Positions 14,816 through 26,300 of a stretch of DNA of 64,000 nt are shown piece after piece; position 1 is the first letter of the stretch; every line of letters starts with the position of its first letter. The DNA lies in contig CM029122.1 in assembly GCA_016859345.1 (NCBI GenBank), positions 6,417,501 through 6,481,500 on the forward strand. The letters run 5' to 3'. The stretch comes from Istiophorus platypterus (taxonomy: Eukaryota > Chordata > Actinopteri > Istiophoriformes > Istiophoridae). The notes below the pieces were generated by a model that worked only from the letters and a program-made list of their open reading frames with translations, was not told where the DNA came from and did no database searches. Made by a program: the position numbers and the translations under genes.

Positions 14816-16640
14816 TTGTGTTCCCTGGGTGGGCAGCACCAGTGTTTTACCAAGAACTGCTGATGAAGCACAATGACTGGGTTGTTAATGGAAATCCGCG
14901 TTGCTGCTTGGAAAGACAACATTCAATAATTATCCTCGGGCTGTTTTCCAGGAACCCAACCTATGACCGATTCAACACACGAGTGCACACATACACACGC
15001 ATGCATGCACAGACACGCAATGCATGCACAGACACACACACACACACACAAACGCACACACGCACACATACTGTATACAAAGTCTTGGCTCGATGCATGT
15101 AATCTGCGACTCTCTCAACAGAGAAACACTAATTATGTAATTGACTCAACATCTTAATTGAATCTGTGAAAAGGACACGGTTTGTTTTACAGTATGAGAA
15201 GACATCTGCGACCTGAGCCTCCGGTCCCTGTTGCTCTCTGTCTGGTGGAGTTAAAAGCGGCAGCGCTTGGCACAGCCATCTTCTCCTCTGCAGTAGTTTT
15301 GTTTGTCATTGATTGATGTGCTTTTTTTTTCTTCTTCTTCTTCTTCTTCCTCTCCTTCTTTCTCTCCCTTTCTCTCTCTCTCTACTGTGTAGCTCGGGGC
15401 CACGTCTGTCTGGCTTTGGAGGAGGCTCCGGACGAACCGCTGCGTTTGGGGGGGGGAGACCGAGAGGAGGAGGCCGGGGCACTTTGGGATCTGAGCCAGT
15501 GACCTGTAGGAGGAGGGAAGCAGAGTAGAAGGCTTGATTAAAATGGGGTATGTTTAGAAGATCAGGCGGCATGCTGCCAGCAGCTGCAGGAACTGCTGGC
15601 TGCAGCGGGAAGGATTCATTTCCAAACCCGATCCCTGCAACACGATGCCCTCTGCCCCTGTTAGTGAAGGGGGGGGGGGCTGTGCCGAAAGCAAAAATAC
15701 AAAAACTGACTCACCCTTAACATGCTGACATGTTTGCACACAGCCATAAATACACAGTAACAGGAAGCACATACAGGTATAGTCATTTTCTTTCCACAAC
15801 AGAGCCACAAACAAACAAATGTTTTTCCATCAAGAATTATACAGAAAACCTGAATATTCCCCAAGGTTTTTCATGTTATAGAGGCACGGTTTTATCCTGA
15901 GACTTAATCCAAAGCGCTGAGATGGATCCCAGACACAACACTGAATAGATGAAGTTTGGGCGTTACGGCAAAAGATGAAATTATTCAGATTCTTCATAGT
16001 GAACAATGCCACATCTTCAGTGTCACTTTGGTGTTTCTTCCTTTCTGAAGGGAATTACAAAAACAAACAAAAAAAAACAACGCCACCGATTCCAGAATTT
16101 GCTTTTACTTCTGCTTGTGTCCATCGTTGTCACACCTTATGTTTTTGTTTTTTTTGTTTTTCTTGTAGATTTGAACCCTACGCAGTTTGGCCAACGAGTG
16201 ATTTTTGTTTTTTCCTCCCTCCTCCTATCTCCTATGGGTTAAAGCACCGACAATCAAATCTGCATTGATTGGCAATTGCAAAACCTCGTGATGCCGGTCC
16301 TAAAAGGAAGCACTAAGACTTAAGTAGTTTAGTGAGGTACTCTTGAATCTCTCTGGAAAAAAATAAAAAAGAAAATAACTTTTGGTCTAATGAGCGCTGC
16401 AGAGCGGGACCAAGGTCAATTGGTTTGGGTTTTAAAGTGACTGACACATAATTATATGGCTCTAGGTGGATTCTGTGTTCGGTTGCCCTTTAAGAGGACT
16501 TTGAAAAATGTGGGAATAAGCATCATTATCTTAAAGTAGGGCAGGTTGATGCACTGGTATAAGAAAAATCAAACTTGACACTGACTGTGAAGATGCAACT
16601 CTTACACCACTGGTATCTTTTTACTTGTTTTAAGAAAATC

Positions 16641-17153
16641 GTCAAAAGTATGTGGATACTGGTGCGAGATATGTGGATATGTTTTTTGTTTTTAGTGATT
16701 TTGTTTTTTTCCCACAACTACAAGAATCGATCTGCTGCGGTGACAGCCTCCACCCCTCTGGTCTTTATGTGGCTTTCCACCAGATTTCGGAGCCTGGCTG
16801 CGGGGACTCGCCCCCATTCAACCAAAAAGAGAAGTGTGCGAGGGCGAGCGCTGATGCTGGCTGATAAGGCCTGGCTCGTAGTCGGCGTTCCAGTTCATCC
16901 TACATGTGTTGAATGGGGTCGAAGCCAGGGGCTCTGTAGAGGCCCATTGAGTCCTTTCATACCAAAATGTGGAAACCATTTCTTTGTGGGTCTGACTTCG
17001 TGCACGGGGACTTTGGAAGCACATTATTCTCTAAAATGTCATCGCATGCTGCAGCATTAAGATCATCTGTCATTGGAGATTAAGGTCCTATTCCAAACCA
17101 GGAAAAGCAGACCCAAATCAAAAGTTCACAGAGATGTGTCCATATATTTTTGG
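16641..17153 (-). mobile_element. Tc1/mariner-like DNA transposon relic (deletion derivative)
   Basis: The ends are imperfect inverted repeats: left GTCAAAAGTATGTGGATAC, and the reverse complement of the right end reads GCCAAAAATATATGGACAC. The interior (about 16740-17100) matches my memory of the widespread fish Tc1-like element: on the minus strand a broken frame at 16818-17024 contains TEPLASTPFNT and NWNADYEPGLI, typical of that transposase's C-terminal part. The 513-base length is far below a full element (about 1.3-1.6 kb), so most of the transposase is deleted and the rest carries stops. No flanking TA duplication is evident. It is non-functional. Confidence 0.72.
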
Positions 17154-17611
17154 CTTCATAATTTAGCATTTAAGGGCACGATAATACACCAAAATGACTT
17201 GTTAAGGTAGGGATTTTTTCCGCACATGTGATACTGAAGACAGCCCCGACGGTGAACCTCATCACATAAAAACGATTTATTTCCTCATTCCGATGCTGCC
17301 CCCTCTTCACGCACTCAGCCATCATCCGTGGGGAAACGAGCCCCCATGCATGCTGGGACACGGCGTACGATTTACCGTCCTGCTGATTTGGATGAGTTAT
17401 TCGTCAGTTAGCTCCGGTGGAAGAGGGAGAGCGCGGACCACCGGCGAGCCTTTATACCGGCAGTAATTCAACCGGAGAGGGAGGGAGGCGCGGTCACGCT
17501 CAGCGTTGTGCTGCATGCTATTCACACCCACATGCTCATGTTAATTAAACCCAAATTCCACATATCAGCACTTTTTTTCTCCAATTGAAACTATGCGCGT
17601 GCGCGCCTGCA

Positions 17612-17613
<2 letters not shown>

Positions 17614-17651
<38 letters not shown>
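17614..17651. repeat. (CA)n microsatellite
   Basis: Uninterrupted CA run of about 19 units, preceded by a short GCGCGTGC purine-pyrimidine alternation. Confidence 0.9.
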
Positions 17652-17653
<2 letters not shown>

Positions 17654-18149
17654 AATATATATTTGTATCTCTCGAACAGAATAGCAGGAAAAAACCCGTG
17701 ACAGAATGCAAAAGACCAGATGCACCAGTCAGTCCCTTTCACATGTGGCAAACCTCCCAGATGATCTGCAAAAGAAAACATTCTTCAAGCACTGTTACAG
17801 AGAAAAAGAGGGAAAAGGCAAATCAAAAGCCGTTATTCGGTCAGGCTTAATGATGGTCACGCTTTGAACTTACAGGGTCCTCATCAGCACAGAGATAATA
17901 ACATAATCAAAAGGATGGACGATAAAACGAGATGATCCAGGAGATGATATAAACTTGTCGACCATTTAATATATTTTTCCTCACGGCGTCGTCTTTCTCT
18001 GGATGACAACGACAGTTGTCTTGTACAGCCCCCCCCCCAGGGTTGAATGCTTCCGACCCAGGCGACCCCCTGACCTCTGACGTCTGATCTAGTGCCAGAG
18101 CCACATCTGTTTGTGTTTCATTCTTGTTTTTTTGTTGTTGTTTTTTTCA

Positions 18150-18330
18150 GTGAAACGTTTTCCACAGTAATTGAATGGATCGCCATGAGATGGATTGTGA
18201 TAACCTTGGGGATTCCCCTGACTTTTCATGAAGCCCCATTATCAGATTTGTCCACTACAGTGGTTTATGACCAAATACCTAACAAATACTATCATGAAAA
18301 CTCCTTAGTAGGTATAGGTTGAAGGATAAG
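18150..18330 (-). repeat. Partial copy of a dispersed fish repeat, reverse orientation
   Basis: The reverse complement shares the words AAAAGTCAGGGGA, GATCCATTCAAT and the surrounding order with the larger copy at 24060-24530. Two diverged copies in opposite orientation show that this is an interspersed repeat. The class is not determined. Confidence 0.5.
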
Positions 18331-21119
18331 GCTGCCATCTTTCTCCGTTCTACATGAAAAGACCAAAACTAACTAGTCCATCCCCTCTTCTGCGAACTGT
18401 CTGTAGCTCTCAGCCTCAAGCCCATTTGTTCGTGCCAAAGATACAAATCTTGAAAAACAGGTCAAAAAGTATGTGGCTTCGTTTAAAAAAAACAAACAAA
18501 AACCAACAACAACAACAAAAAAACCCTCAGTAAACAGCTGGGCCCAGTAGTTTTCAGTAAAAGTTACTCAAACAGGAGGAAGGGGTCCATTTGTTGGGAA
18601 GTATTTTCAGCTGTAGATTAATCCACATCTGGTGCTCTAGTGAGCACATTCAGCAGCAGAACTGTGTATGTGGGACTTAGTCAAAAAAAACCAACAACAA
18701 CTAATGCGTGTGCTCATGGTGATTAAGGAACATTCATCCAGTGATGCAGTGGCGTAGCTTACTGATGGACAACAGGGCAGCTTTGTGGCACAGAGGAAAC
18801 TAAGATAAGTCAGTCTTTGGCTCCAGTGCTTAGCATTAGTTAGTGGAATCAATTCATTGGTGGTTTTGGTCTTTTAATGGGATTTGTTGACAGTGACGAA
18901 AAAAAGAACATAAAATATCACCAGCATTTTCCGTGGGGGCGGCGGGGGGAGGGGGGGGGGTGTCAGCATCCTACAAATGAATTTCCGCTGACTCTCAATA
19001 GTGATGTCTGCTTTCAGAGCGACAGATTAATGCCCTTGTTTTTTTTGTTTGTTTGTTTGTTTTGGGTCAATTCATTTGATAAACAGCCGACAAATGAGAT
19101 TTGAGAGAGACAGCCCGTGCTCCTTATGGCGGAGGCCGCTGATTAACGGCGTTGGCGGCCTTGCCTACCTCTAGCATGCGTGGAATGGAGATTTATCCAT
19201 TACTGCAAAGCTGCAGAGCCGCGTGCCCGCCTGTTCCTGCTTTGGCATTAGGGAGCGTTCGGGGGCCTACAGATGATTCGGGTTTTACCATTCACCTAAT
19301 GCATCGGGGGATGAGCCCTCTGAGTCCCTGTTTCGTAATCGCGGTCATAATCATGGACGTGAACCCCCCCCAGCGCCACTGACCGTGGCACAGACGAAAT
19401 ATGGGATACGCATGTCGGCCGGTCGACGCACTATTTGTACTGATTACAGAGTGAGGGAGAGAGAGAGGAGGGGCTGCGGTACACCTAGTACCGTCTCGTC
19501 AGCTCGCTCGGCCTCTGGCTAATCTACAGCCGCTGTCTGATTAGTCAGGAGGAAAAAAGCAGAGCCGTTATCTTCATTACCCTCCCCTCAGCTTTCTCTT
19601 AGCGTCACACTCATTTCCTCTCTCCCTGTCTCATCTTCATCTCTTTTACCAGCTCTCCCTCCCACACTGTCTGTCTCCTTGTATCTGTCTCTCAATCTCG
19701 TGTTTTAATAGCCTGACAAGCAGGGCAATAATCCCTTTATTATTATTCTCGCTGCGGAGGAAGAAAAAAAAGAAAAGAGCCTTTGGGGATAGACAGGGAG
19801 CCATTTATATGAAATGAATGTGATTATTCTGGCAAAGGGACCAGGCTTGGGAGACAGTGTCTGTGTGTACCGAGCCGTTTTCGATATATTCCGATATATG
19901 TGTTTGGACTGTGCCCAAGGCCTCTGACAAATCTCCGTCACACGGCCAGAGCCGCTGTGCAGAAACTCTGAACTGTGGGGTTTCAGAGATAAAAGACCCG
20001 AGCTGTAGTTTTAGGTTTAGGCTTAACGTTGACCATTAAAGAGTCTAGTCTGATAACAGAAGGGGAAGGTGGTGGTCTTGAAATTAATTAAAATATTAAA
20101 ATATTACCTGGAAAATTTTGTTGGATATTGATCCACATGGCAAACATACACAAAACTACAGACAAAATAATCAAATTGATGGAACAGTGAACTTTTTTAT
20201 GAATGTCTTTATGAGTTGTTTGGTCACTCTGTTACTTTTTAATCTTAATTTACTTTACCATTGCTATAGTTCAGAAACCTGGATTTTGTAAAACAATAAA
20301 AGGAATCGATCATATCATCACAATATGATTCCTTCAAAAGTCATTTTGTCTATTTTTCCAGCTTCAGGTGGCAGGATTTTGGTTTGTTTTTGTTTTTCAT
20401 TTTAGGCTTTAAATCTGCCCCGGTGCCCTAAGATTGAGGAAAAGATCAATTCTGTGACTAAGCAAAGTCACTTTCCAGCCATGGTATAAACAAAGCTGTG
20501 GAGCCGATCTTTCAAATTCAATTTGATAGAGAACTTTCCATAGATGCCAGACATTAATAATCTGGATCCGTGTGTGGGCATAAAATGACGTGCAAATAAA
20601 TCCGGAAACTTTCTATCTGATCGAATCGGGCAGCCGCTAAAACATAGCATCTTAAATGAGATGATTTTCAATGTGTCCCACACGGTTTGAGGTTTTCGGA
20701 GTCAAACAGTCCATCTCAGTGAAGGTCAAAATAATCAAGAATTTTTGCACTGGACTACAATGTTACAATAGTATAACATTAACATGACATGCACGGATGA
20801 TGGTTTTCAAAGCTCAAGCAAGATTGACAGGCAGCTATTCATTTTCATACTATACAGAAATTTATGTAAAATATTTGCTGTCTGGAAAATTGGAAAATAC
20901 ATTAAAAAAAAAAAATTCACTGAGATGTAAAGTGATAATCGGTGGTTTTCGGTGGTTTGGTCCTTTAAGGGTAAAATCAAGGGTTTGAGACATGATTACA
21001 TTGTTTTATCTGTACATACTGACACTGACTGAACAGGTTCAGTTGCTGTCTACATGAATGTCTGTGGCGTCTTTATGCCTCTGGTCTTATCTTCCTACAT
21101 TCTGCCTCCGTCCCTGCAG

Positions 21120-22840
21120 GCTGCAGATCTTCGTACCTTCCGACCGTGTGCTTGAGCGCCGCCCGCTCAGCTCGCAGCCATGCCAGACGTAAAGCCCCCA
21201 CCACCATGTGACTACCCCTCCACCTCCTCTGCCGCAGCTTCCGCCGGCTCTCCCGCCGGCTGCACCTCTCCCCTCCACCTCGTCATAGACATGGAGCCCT
21301 GCGTCGCCAACCTCCCCCTGTCCCCCGAGCCCCTGACCTCCTTCCCGCGACACAGACCTGGCGTCCCTCACTACCCGGGCCTCCAGGGGCCTCCCTTCCC
21401 TATCATGGCCAGGTGTAACAGCAGCACCCTGCTCACTAACCTGGGGCTGAGGTACTGCTCAAGCAGGCAGGGCCCTCCAGGGTTGGGGCCAGGTCAGGGT
21501 TGTGCCCCTGGCTCTTGCATCCAGGCAGCAGGCAACGGAAGCAGGCCTTACAGAAGTATGGAGAACCTGAACTGGAACACTGTGGCAGATTCTGGCCTGT
21601 GTGCGTTCACTGCTGCCCCCTACAGGAGCATGGACAGTGAGTTTATTTTACGTTATACATCCACTAGCCATTGGTATGACGGGCCCCCAGATGGATCTTT
21701 AGTGGGGGCCCATGGACTGGTACCCAACCCAGAGGGCTTGTCATTTTACCCTCGGCATGGGCTGCCTAGGAAGGACCTACCGCTCTTCCCCCAGCTGCTT
21801 TTCCCAGGTGGCGTCGACGAATGGGATGCAAGGAAAGGACTGCGTGAGAAACTCCGCCTCCAGAGTGCGAGATCAGCAGTGGAGCCCCTGAAGCCCCTCC
21901 CACTGCGGCCTCAGGTGACCCCAGGCGCCGCACCCATCGAGGGGGAGGGTGCGCATCATGCGAAATCAACCGGCGCTGGTCCCAGGACGCCGTGCAAAAT
22001 GCGCATCACCAGCCCCGAGGAGATCAGGCAGGAGGTCCTGAGGCGCCTACAGCTCCGGCGGCAGAACAGCAGCCCCAACCTCACCCTCCACAGCTCCCCT
22101 TCCACGCCGAAAATGGTCAAAACGTCCTGCACGACAGACAACATTGCAGGTACCAGGAATGGAACCGATTCTGCGTCCGAGTGCCGCCGACCTCCCATGG
22201 GACGCCTACATATCCCTACATTTGAGGAGTTTAAGAGGATGAGGCAGAGAGAGGGGGAGCAGAGCAAAGAGTCCACAGCGGGTTCTGTGGTGTCTGGAAA
22301 ACCCGAGTCTCACATGCAGGTTGCAGGAGCATCAGACAATGAGATACCTCCTTCTGATCAGACTGTCCCACAGTCAGGTTTTCCTAGAGGTAATAGAGAG
22401 CAGATAGGAAACCCTGGGGAGCTGGAGGGAGATGAGAGCAGAGGTGAAAGAACAGGCAGCGGTGATGAAGGCCTGCAGACCAGCACCTCCGATCCAGCCT
22501 CCTCCTCCGCCTCCATAAGCGGCACGTGCTCTCCTATCCGCACAGGTCCGTCTCCGCGCTCCCCCCTGCAGCCCCTGGCCAGCCCGGTCCAGCTGAGAGC
22601 CCCCACTGCGAGGGGAGACGCTGGCGGTGGTGGTGGCGGCGGCAGCAGCAGGCGCAGGAGGAGCAGCCTGGAACCAGCCGGGTCGGTCCCCTTCCCGCCC
22701 GGCAGGGAGAACTGGGAGCGGCCCTCCAGCTGCTGCCCGGCGCTCCTTCTGGAGGGGACGGACCTGTCCAGCTACGGAGCCAAGATCTACAAGATGAAGG
22801 ACGGCCTCATCGGGTCCGCGCTGGACCTCATCAAGAAGAG
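21120..22840 (+). CDS. RhoGEF coding exon 1 (coding from 21180)
   Basis: The acceptor is a pyrimidine tract ending TCCCTGCAG at 21119. The coding start ATG at 21180 has a strong context (GCAGCC before it) and an in-frame TGA at 21153, so the start lies within this exon. The donor is AG/GTTAGT at 22841, leaving phase 2. It encodes 553 residues: Pro/Ser/Gly-rich, largely disordered, with a basic RRRRSS cluster and a final segment ending LDLIKK. Confidence 0.85.
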
Positions 22841-23296
22841 GTTAGTCTGGGATGGGGGCAGGGGCAGAGGGGGGAGGGGAATGTATACATTTATTATTGT
22901 AATTACTATTATCGGAAGTTTCAGATCCTTGTACTTGTAACTGAGTACTTTTACACCGTAGCATTGCTGCTATTACTTGTGCAAAGAATCTGATTACTTC
23001 TCCCGCCACTGCCGAGATCCGAGTGGACTAGCGAAAGTCGGCCTCAGGTAGATTAAACCGAAACAAAGGCTCTCAGATTTGCGTCTAATTTCTCTCTCTG
23101 TTTGTGCTTCATTGTACTTACGACGAGACCATTGAGAATATTGTTTCTAAATCCATTTAATGTGTTTGATAGTGACACTAGATCTCATAGTACACAAACA
23201 GTAACCCGAGCCCTGTAGAAGCAGAGGTGTGTGTGTGTGTGTGTGTGTCAGTGAAGCATATGCAAGTGCACTTCCATGCGTGTGCTCTGCACTGCC

Positions 23297-23359
<63 letters not shown>

Positions 23360-26300
23360 GGCGTGTTGTTGTGTTATCGATTTATCTCAGTTATTGTGAT
23401 AACAGCTGTCGGAGCTAACGGAGGTTGGCTCCGCAGACGAGACTGTGGGCGGGAGGTGTGCGTGAAGCATGACAGACTGGAGGACCAGCGGCGTCCCCGC
23501 AGACTGGCTGTCCCTACCCCCCCACTATCCCTCCAACCCTCCACCCCCCACCCCGTCTCTCCTCTCTCTCTGCGGGTGTCAGCTGTTTGGCTAAATAAAT
23601 GCAGGCTTCACTCCATCCAACGTGGTTCGTTCTGACCAAGGACAAACAAGAGGAGGGTGTGTTTTCCGATTTATTTATTTATTTTTAAAGCAGCACTATG
23701 GTGTCATTTGGGTCCAGGCTTCTTTATTAGGGCGTGAACACACAGGAGCCACTGGATGAGGCCCCGTCGAGGAATACAAACTCCACCCCCTGCAGGCTGC
23801 GATGGATGGGAGATAATCTTCCCCTGCTTGTCAGGACTCTTCTGCGACTGTTGCTCCTTTGTTTGCACTGCTAGGAGGGATGATGGATGTCTGAGGCTCC
23901 GCTGCATGAGGGCAGCAGGAAAAAATAACTTCTGTGCATGACTTTGTGTATATACAGTAAATGTTCGAAATGTGTACGTCTGGAGCTGCACGGCTAAAGG
24001 TGGTTTTTAGTTAACCCACAGAATTTATTAAATAGCGTAAATGTGCCAGATGATGCTTCGAATGATTGGTTACCTGATCGACACTAAAAGAGGGCTAGAG
24101 GGCTCTGTGAGGCTGCTCTCAGGAACAGCTTTGAGCTACATGCTAATGTCAGAATGCTGACATGCTTACAAGGAAAACGCTAAGATGTTGAGGCTAACTG
24201 GCTTTAATATATGCCATAGTCAAAACTTTAGTTTAGCATGCTAACATCTGCTGACTTTGGCTGATTAGTACAGCCAAAGTCAATGGGAATGTTATCAGTT
24301 TGGCGAGTATGTGATCAAAAACTGCAAAAATGTGAACCTCATGGTGGTGCTAAAGGAAAAAGTCAGGGGATTAGCAAAGTCAGTAGGGTTCATCCTCTGT
24401 GGACCATGAATGCCTGTTCAACATTTAATGACAAGCCATCCGACGGTTGTTGAGATTTTTCATCCTTGAACCAAGGTTGTTGATCGACCGACATAGCACC
24501 GTTAAATACCTCTAACATTTTCTTTTTTCATAATGATTTAAAAACACAGAAAAGCAGCAAATCTGAACTTGATAAATCCCCTGAGCAATTGATTAATTAT
24601 CAAAACTGTTCATTGATTGCCCCACAGTCAATCCAGCACCACTCAGTCCCCCCACAGAGCCCAGCTAACAGCCTCGGCAGCTGTCGTTCGGCGTTGTTTA
24701 TCCCCAGTGGATTCGTCTCTGTTCAAAAAGCGCCCATCATGGAACACGCTGTGCGCTCCCCCTGTGATTTAAATTCAACCTAAGGCCCTGTGAATGTTTT
24801 AATACTTGAAGATTTATTAATTAAACATGACACTATTCTGTGTGATCTGCGCACCCTGAGGTGTTTGCCTTCCAACAGTAAGTCTCTTTGTTTAAGTGTA
24901 TCATGCAGCCAGGCCCGCATACAGAGCATAATAGAGCTCGAGCCGCATTATTATAGTAGTATTCATATTATTACACCTGGGAGGGTTTTTGCAAGCTACA
25001 AATAGAGTGAAGAATTAACGCAGTGCCACTGAGTTAACCGGTACTGCAGTAAAGGTGTGCCAGTTTTGTGTAACATTTAAGGGAGGCGTGTATCCACTGT
25101 ACAATGTGTTTTCCATTAATTTGACTCTATTAGATGCAAACACTGAAAGAGAAAAATATTGAATTCTCCAAAGTGATATATGCATCAGTGAAATTGACAG
25201 ACAGGCTAATTTAACTGTCACACTGCACCATTTTGAGCAGTGATCTATCACATACAGTGGCTTCCTGATGAATTAGGCCGCAGGTTATTACTTCCCATGC
25301 ATCATCTGAGGTGTGACAGCCAATACTGTGAAGCGGGCGCCCCTAACGACAGTCTGTCCAAGCGAAGAACCGATCAGACGCTCAAGAGCTGCACCCTCGA
25401 AACCCTGTTAATTACATCTGCCTCCTCGCGGCACTGGCACCGGTTCAACTCGGACATTTGGGCACCTTTGATTTGCCATGTCGCCTTTGTTGATTACACC
25501 TGTAATACGAAATAATCCAGGTTGCTCGGGTTTGCTGTGGTTAAGGATGAAATCTATTTGTCCGTGCATCTGCATCTGCGTCTGCATCTGCGCGTCCATG
25601 TGCGTGCGCTGAAGTGCCAGTGAACATCAGACGGGTGCTGAGAAATTGTTTTTATGATGTGTCCTGAAAGAGCTCAGTATTTTTAATGGGTTCAGGGAGG
25701 GACAGGGCTCGGAATGGGCAGAGTTACATAAGAACCATTAGAATAATGAGACCTCGTGCTAAGTCGCCACGGGGACATGTGAGGATGCGGAACGGGCAGA
25801 AGCGAACTCCACACAGTATCATGGCAGAGGTTAAAGCAAGTGCTGCAGCGAGTGATGTATCGGTGGATTGACATACATTAGTTAATAAAGTCATTTAGCA
25901 AGCAAACATTTGCCGGTTGCAGCATCACAAGTGCAAAGATTTGCTGAATTTCTCAAGTTTTATATCCGTGTAAATTTAACATCAATGGATTTGGGGCTGC
26001 TGGTCGGACAAAACAAGCAGTTTTGAAGACGTCGCCCTCATGTTCTTGGACCTGAGGACGGACATTTCTCGCTCATTTCTAACATTTCACAGATTTATCA
26101 ATTCATCAGTTGATCGGAAAAGATGGTAAAATGTCTTGTTAAAGGCCAATTTACGCAGATGTATAAATTGGCCCGATATTAAACAAACCAAATGCCAAAA
26201 TAGTTTCTTTGTGGCCAGCAGTGGTTTAGCTGGTGATAACAAGGCAGTGAACTGTGGACGTGATGGGAGCGATCATTACTTTCAAGCACAGGAGCCAGGA

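Larger units (their letters stand above)
1..21119. other. Long non-coding region upstream of the RhoGEF coding exon
   Basis: No exon-like open frame with recognisable protein similarity and good splice borders was found on either strand. Open frames here are short and often made of dinucleotide repeats (TH/CV runs) or low-complexity pyrimidine DNA. The stretch holds CA/TG microsatellites, poly-A and poly-G tracts, an AT-rich block and a Tc1-like relic, listed separately. A GC- and CpG-richer patch lies at about 780-1060. A 5' untranslated exon of the RhoGEF gene is expected somewhere here, because a good acceptor precedes its first coding exon, but I could not place it. Confidence 0.6.
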
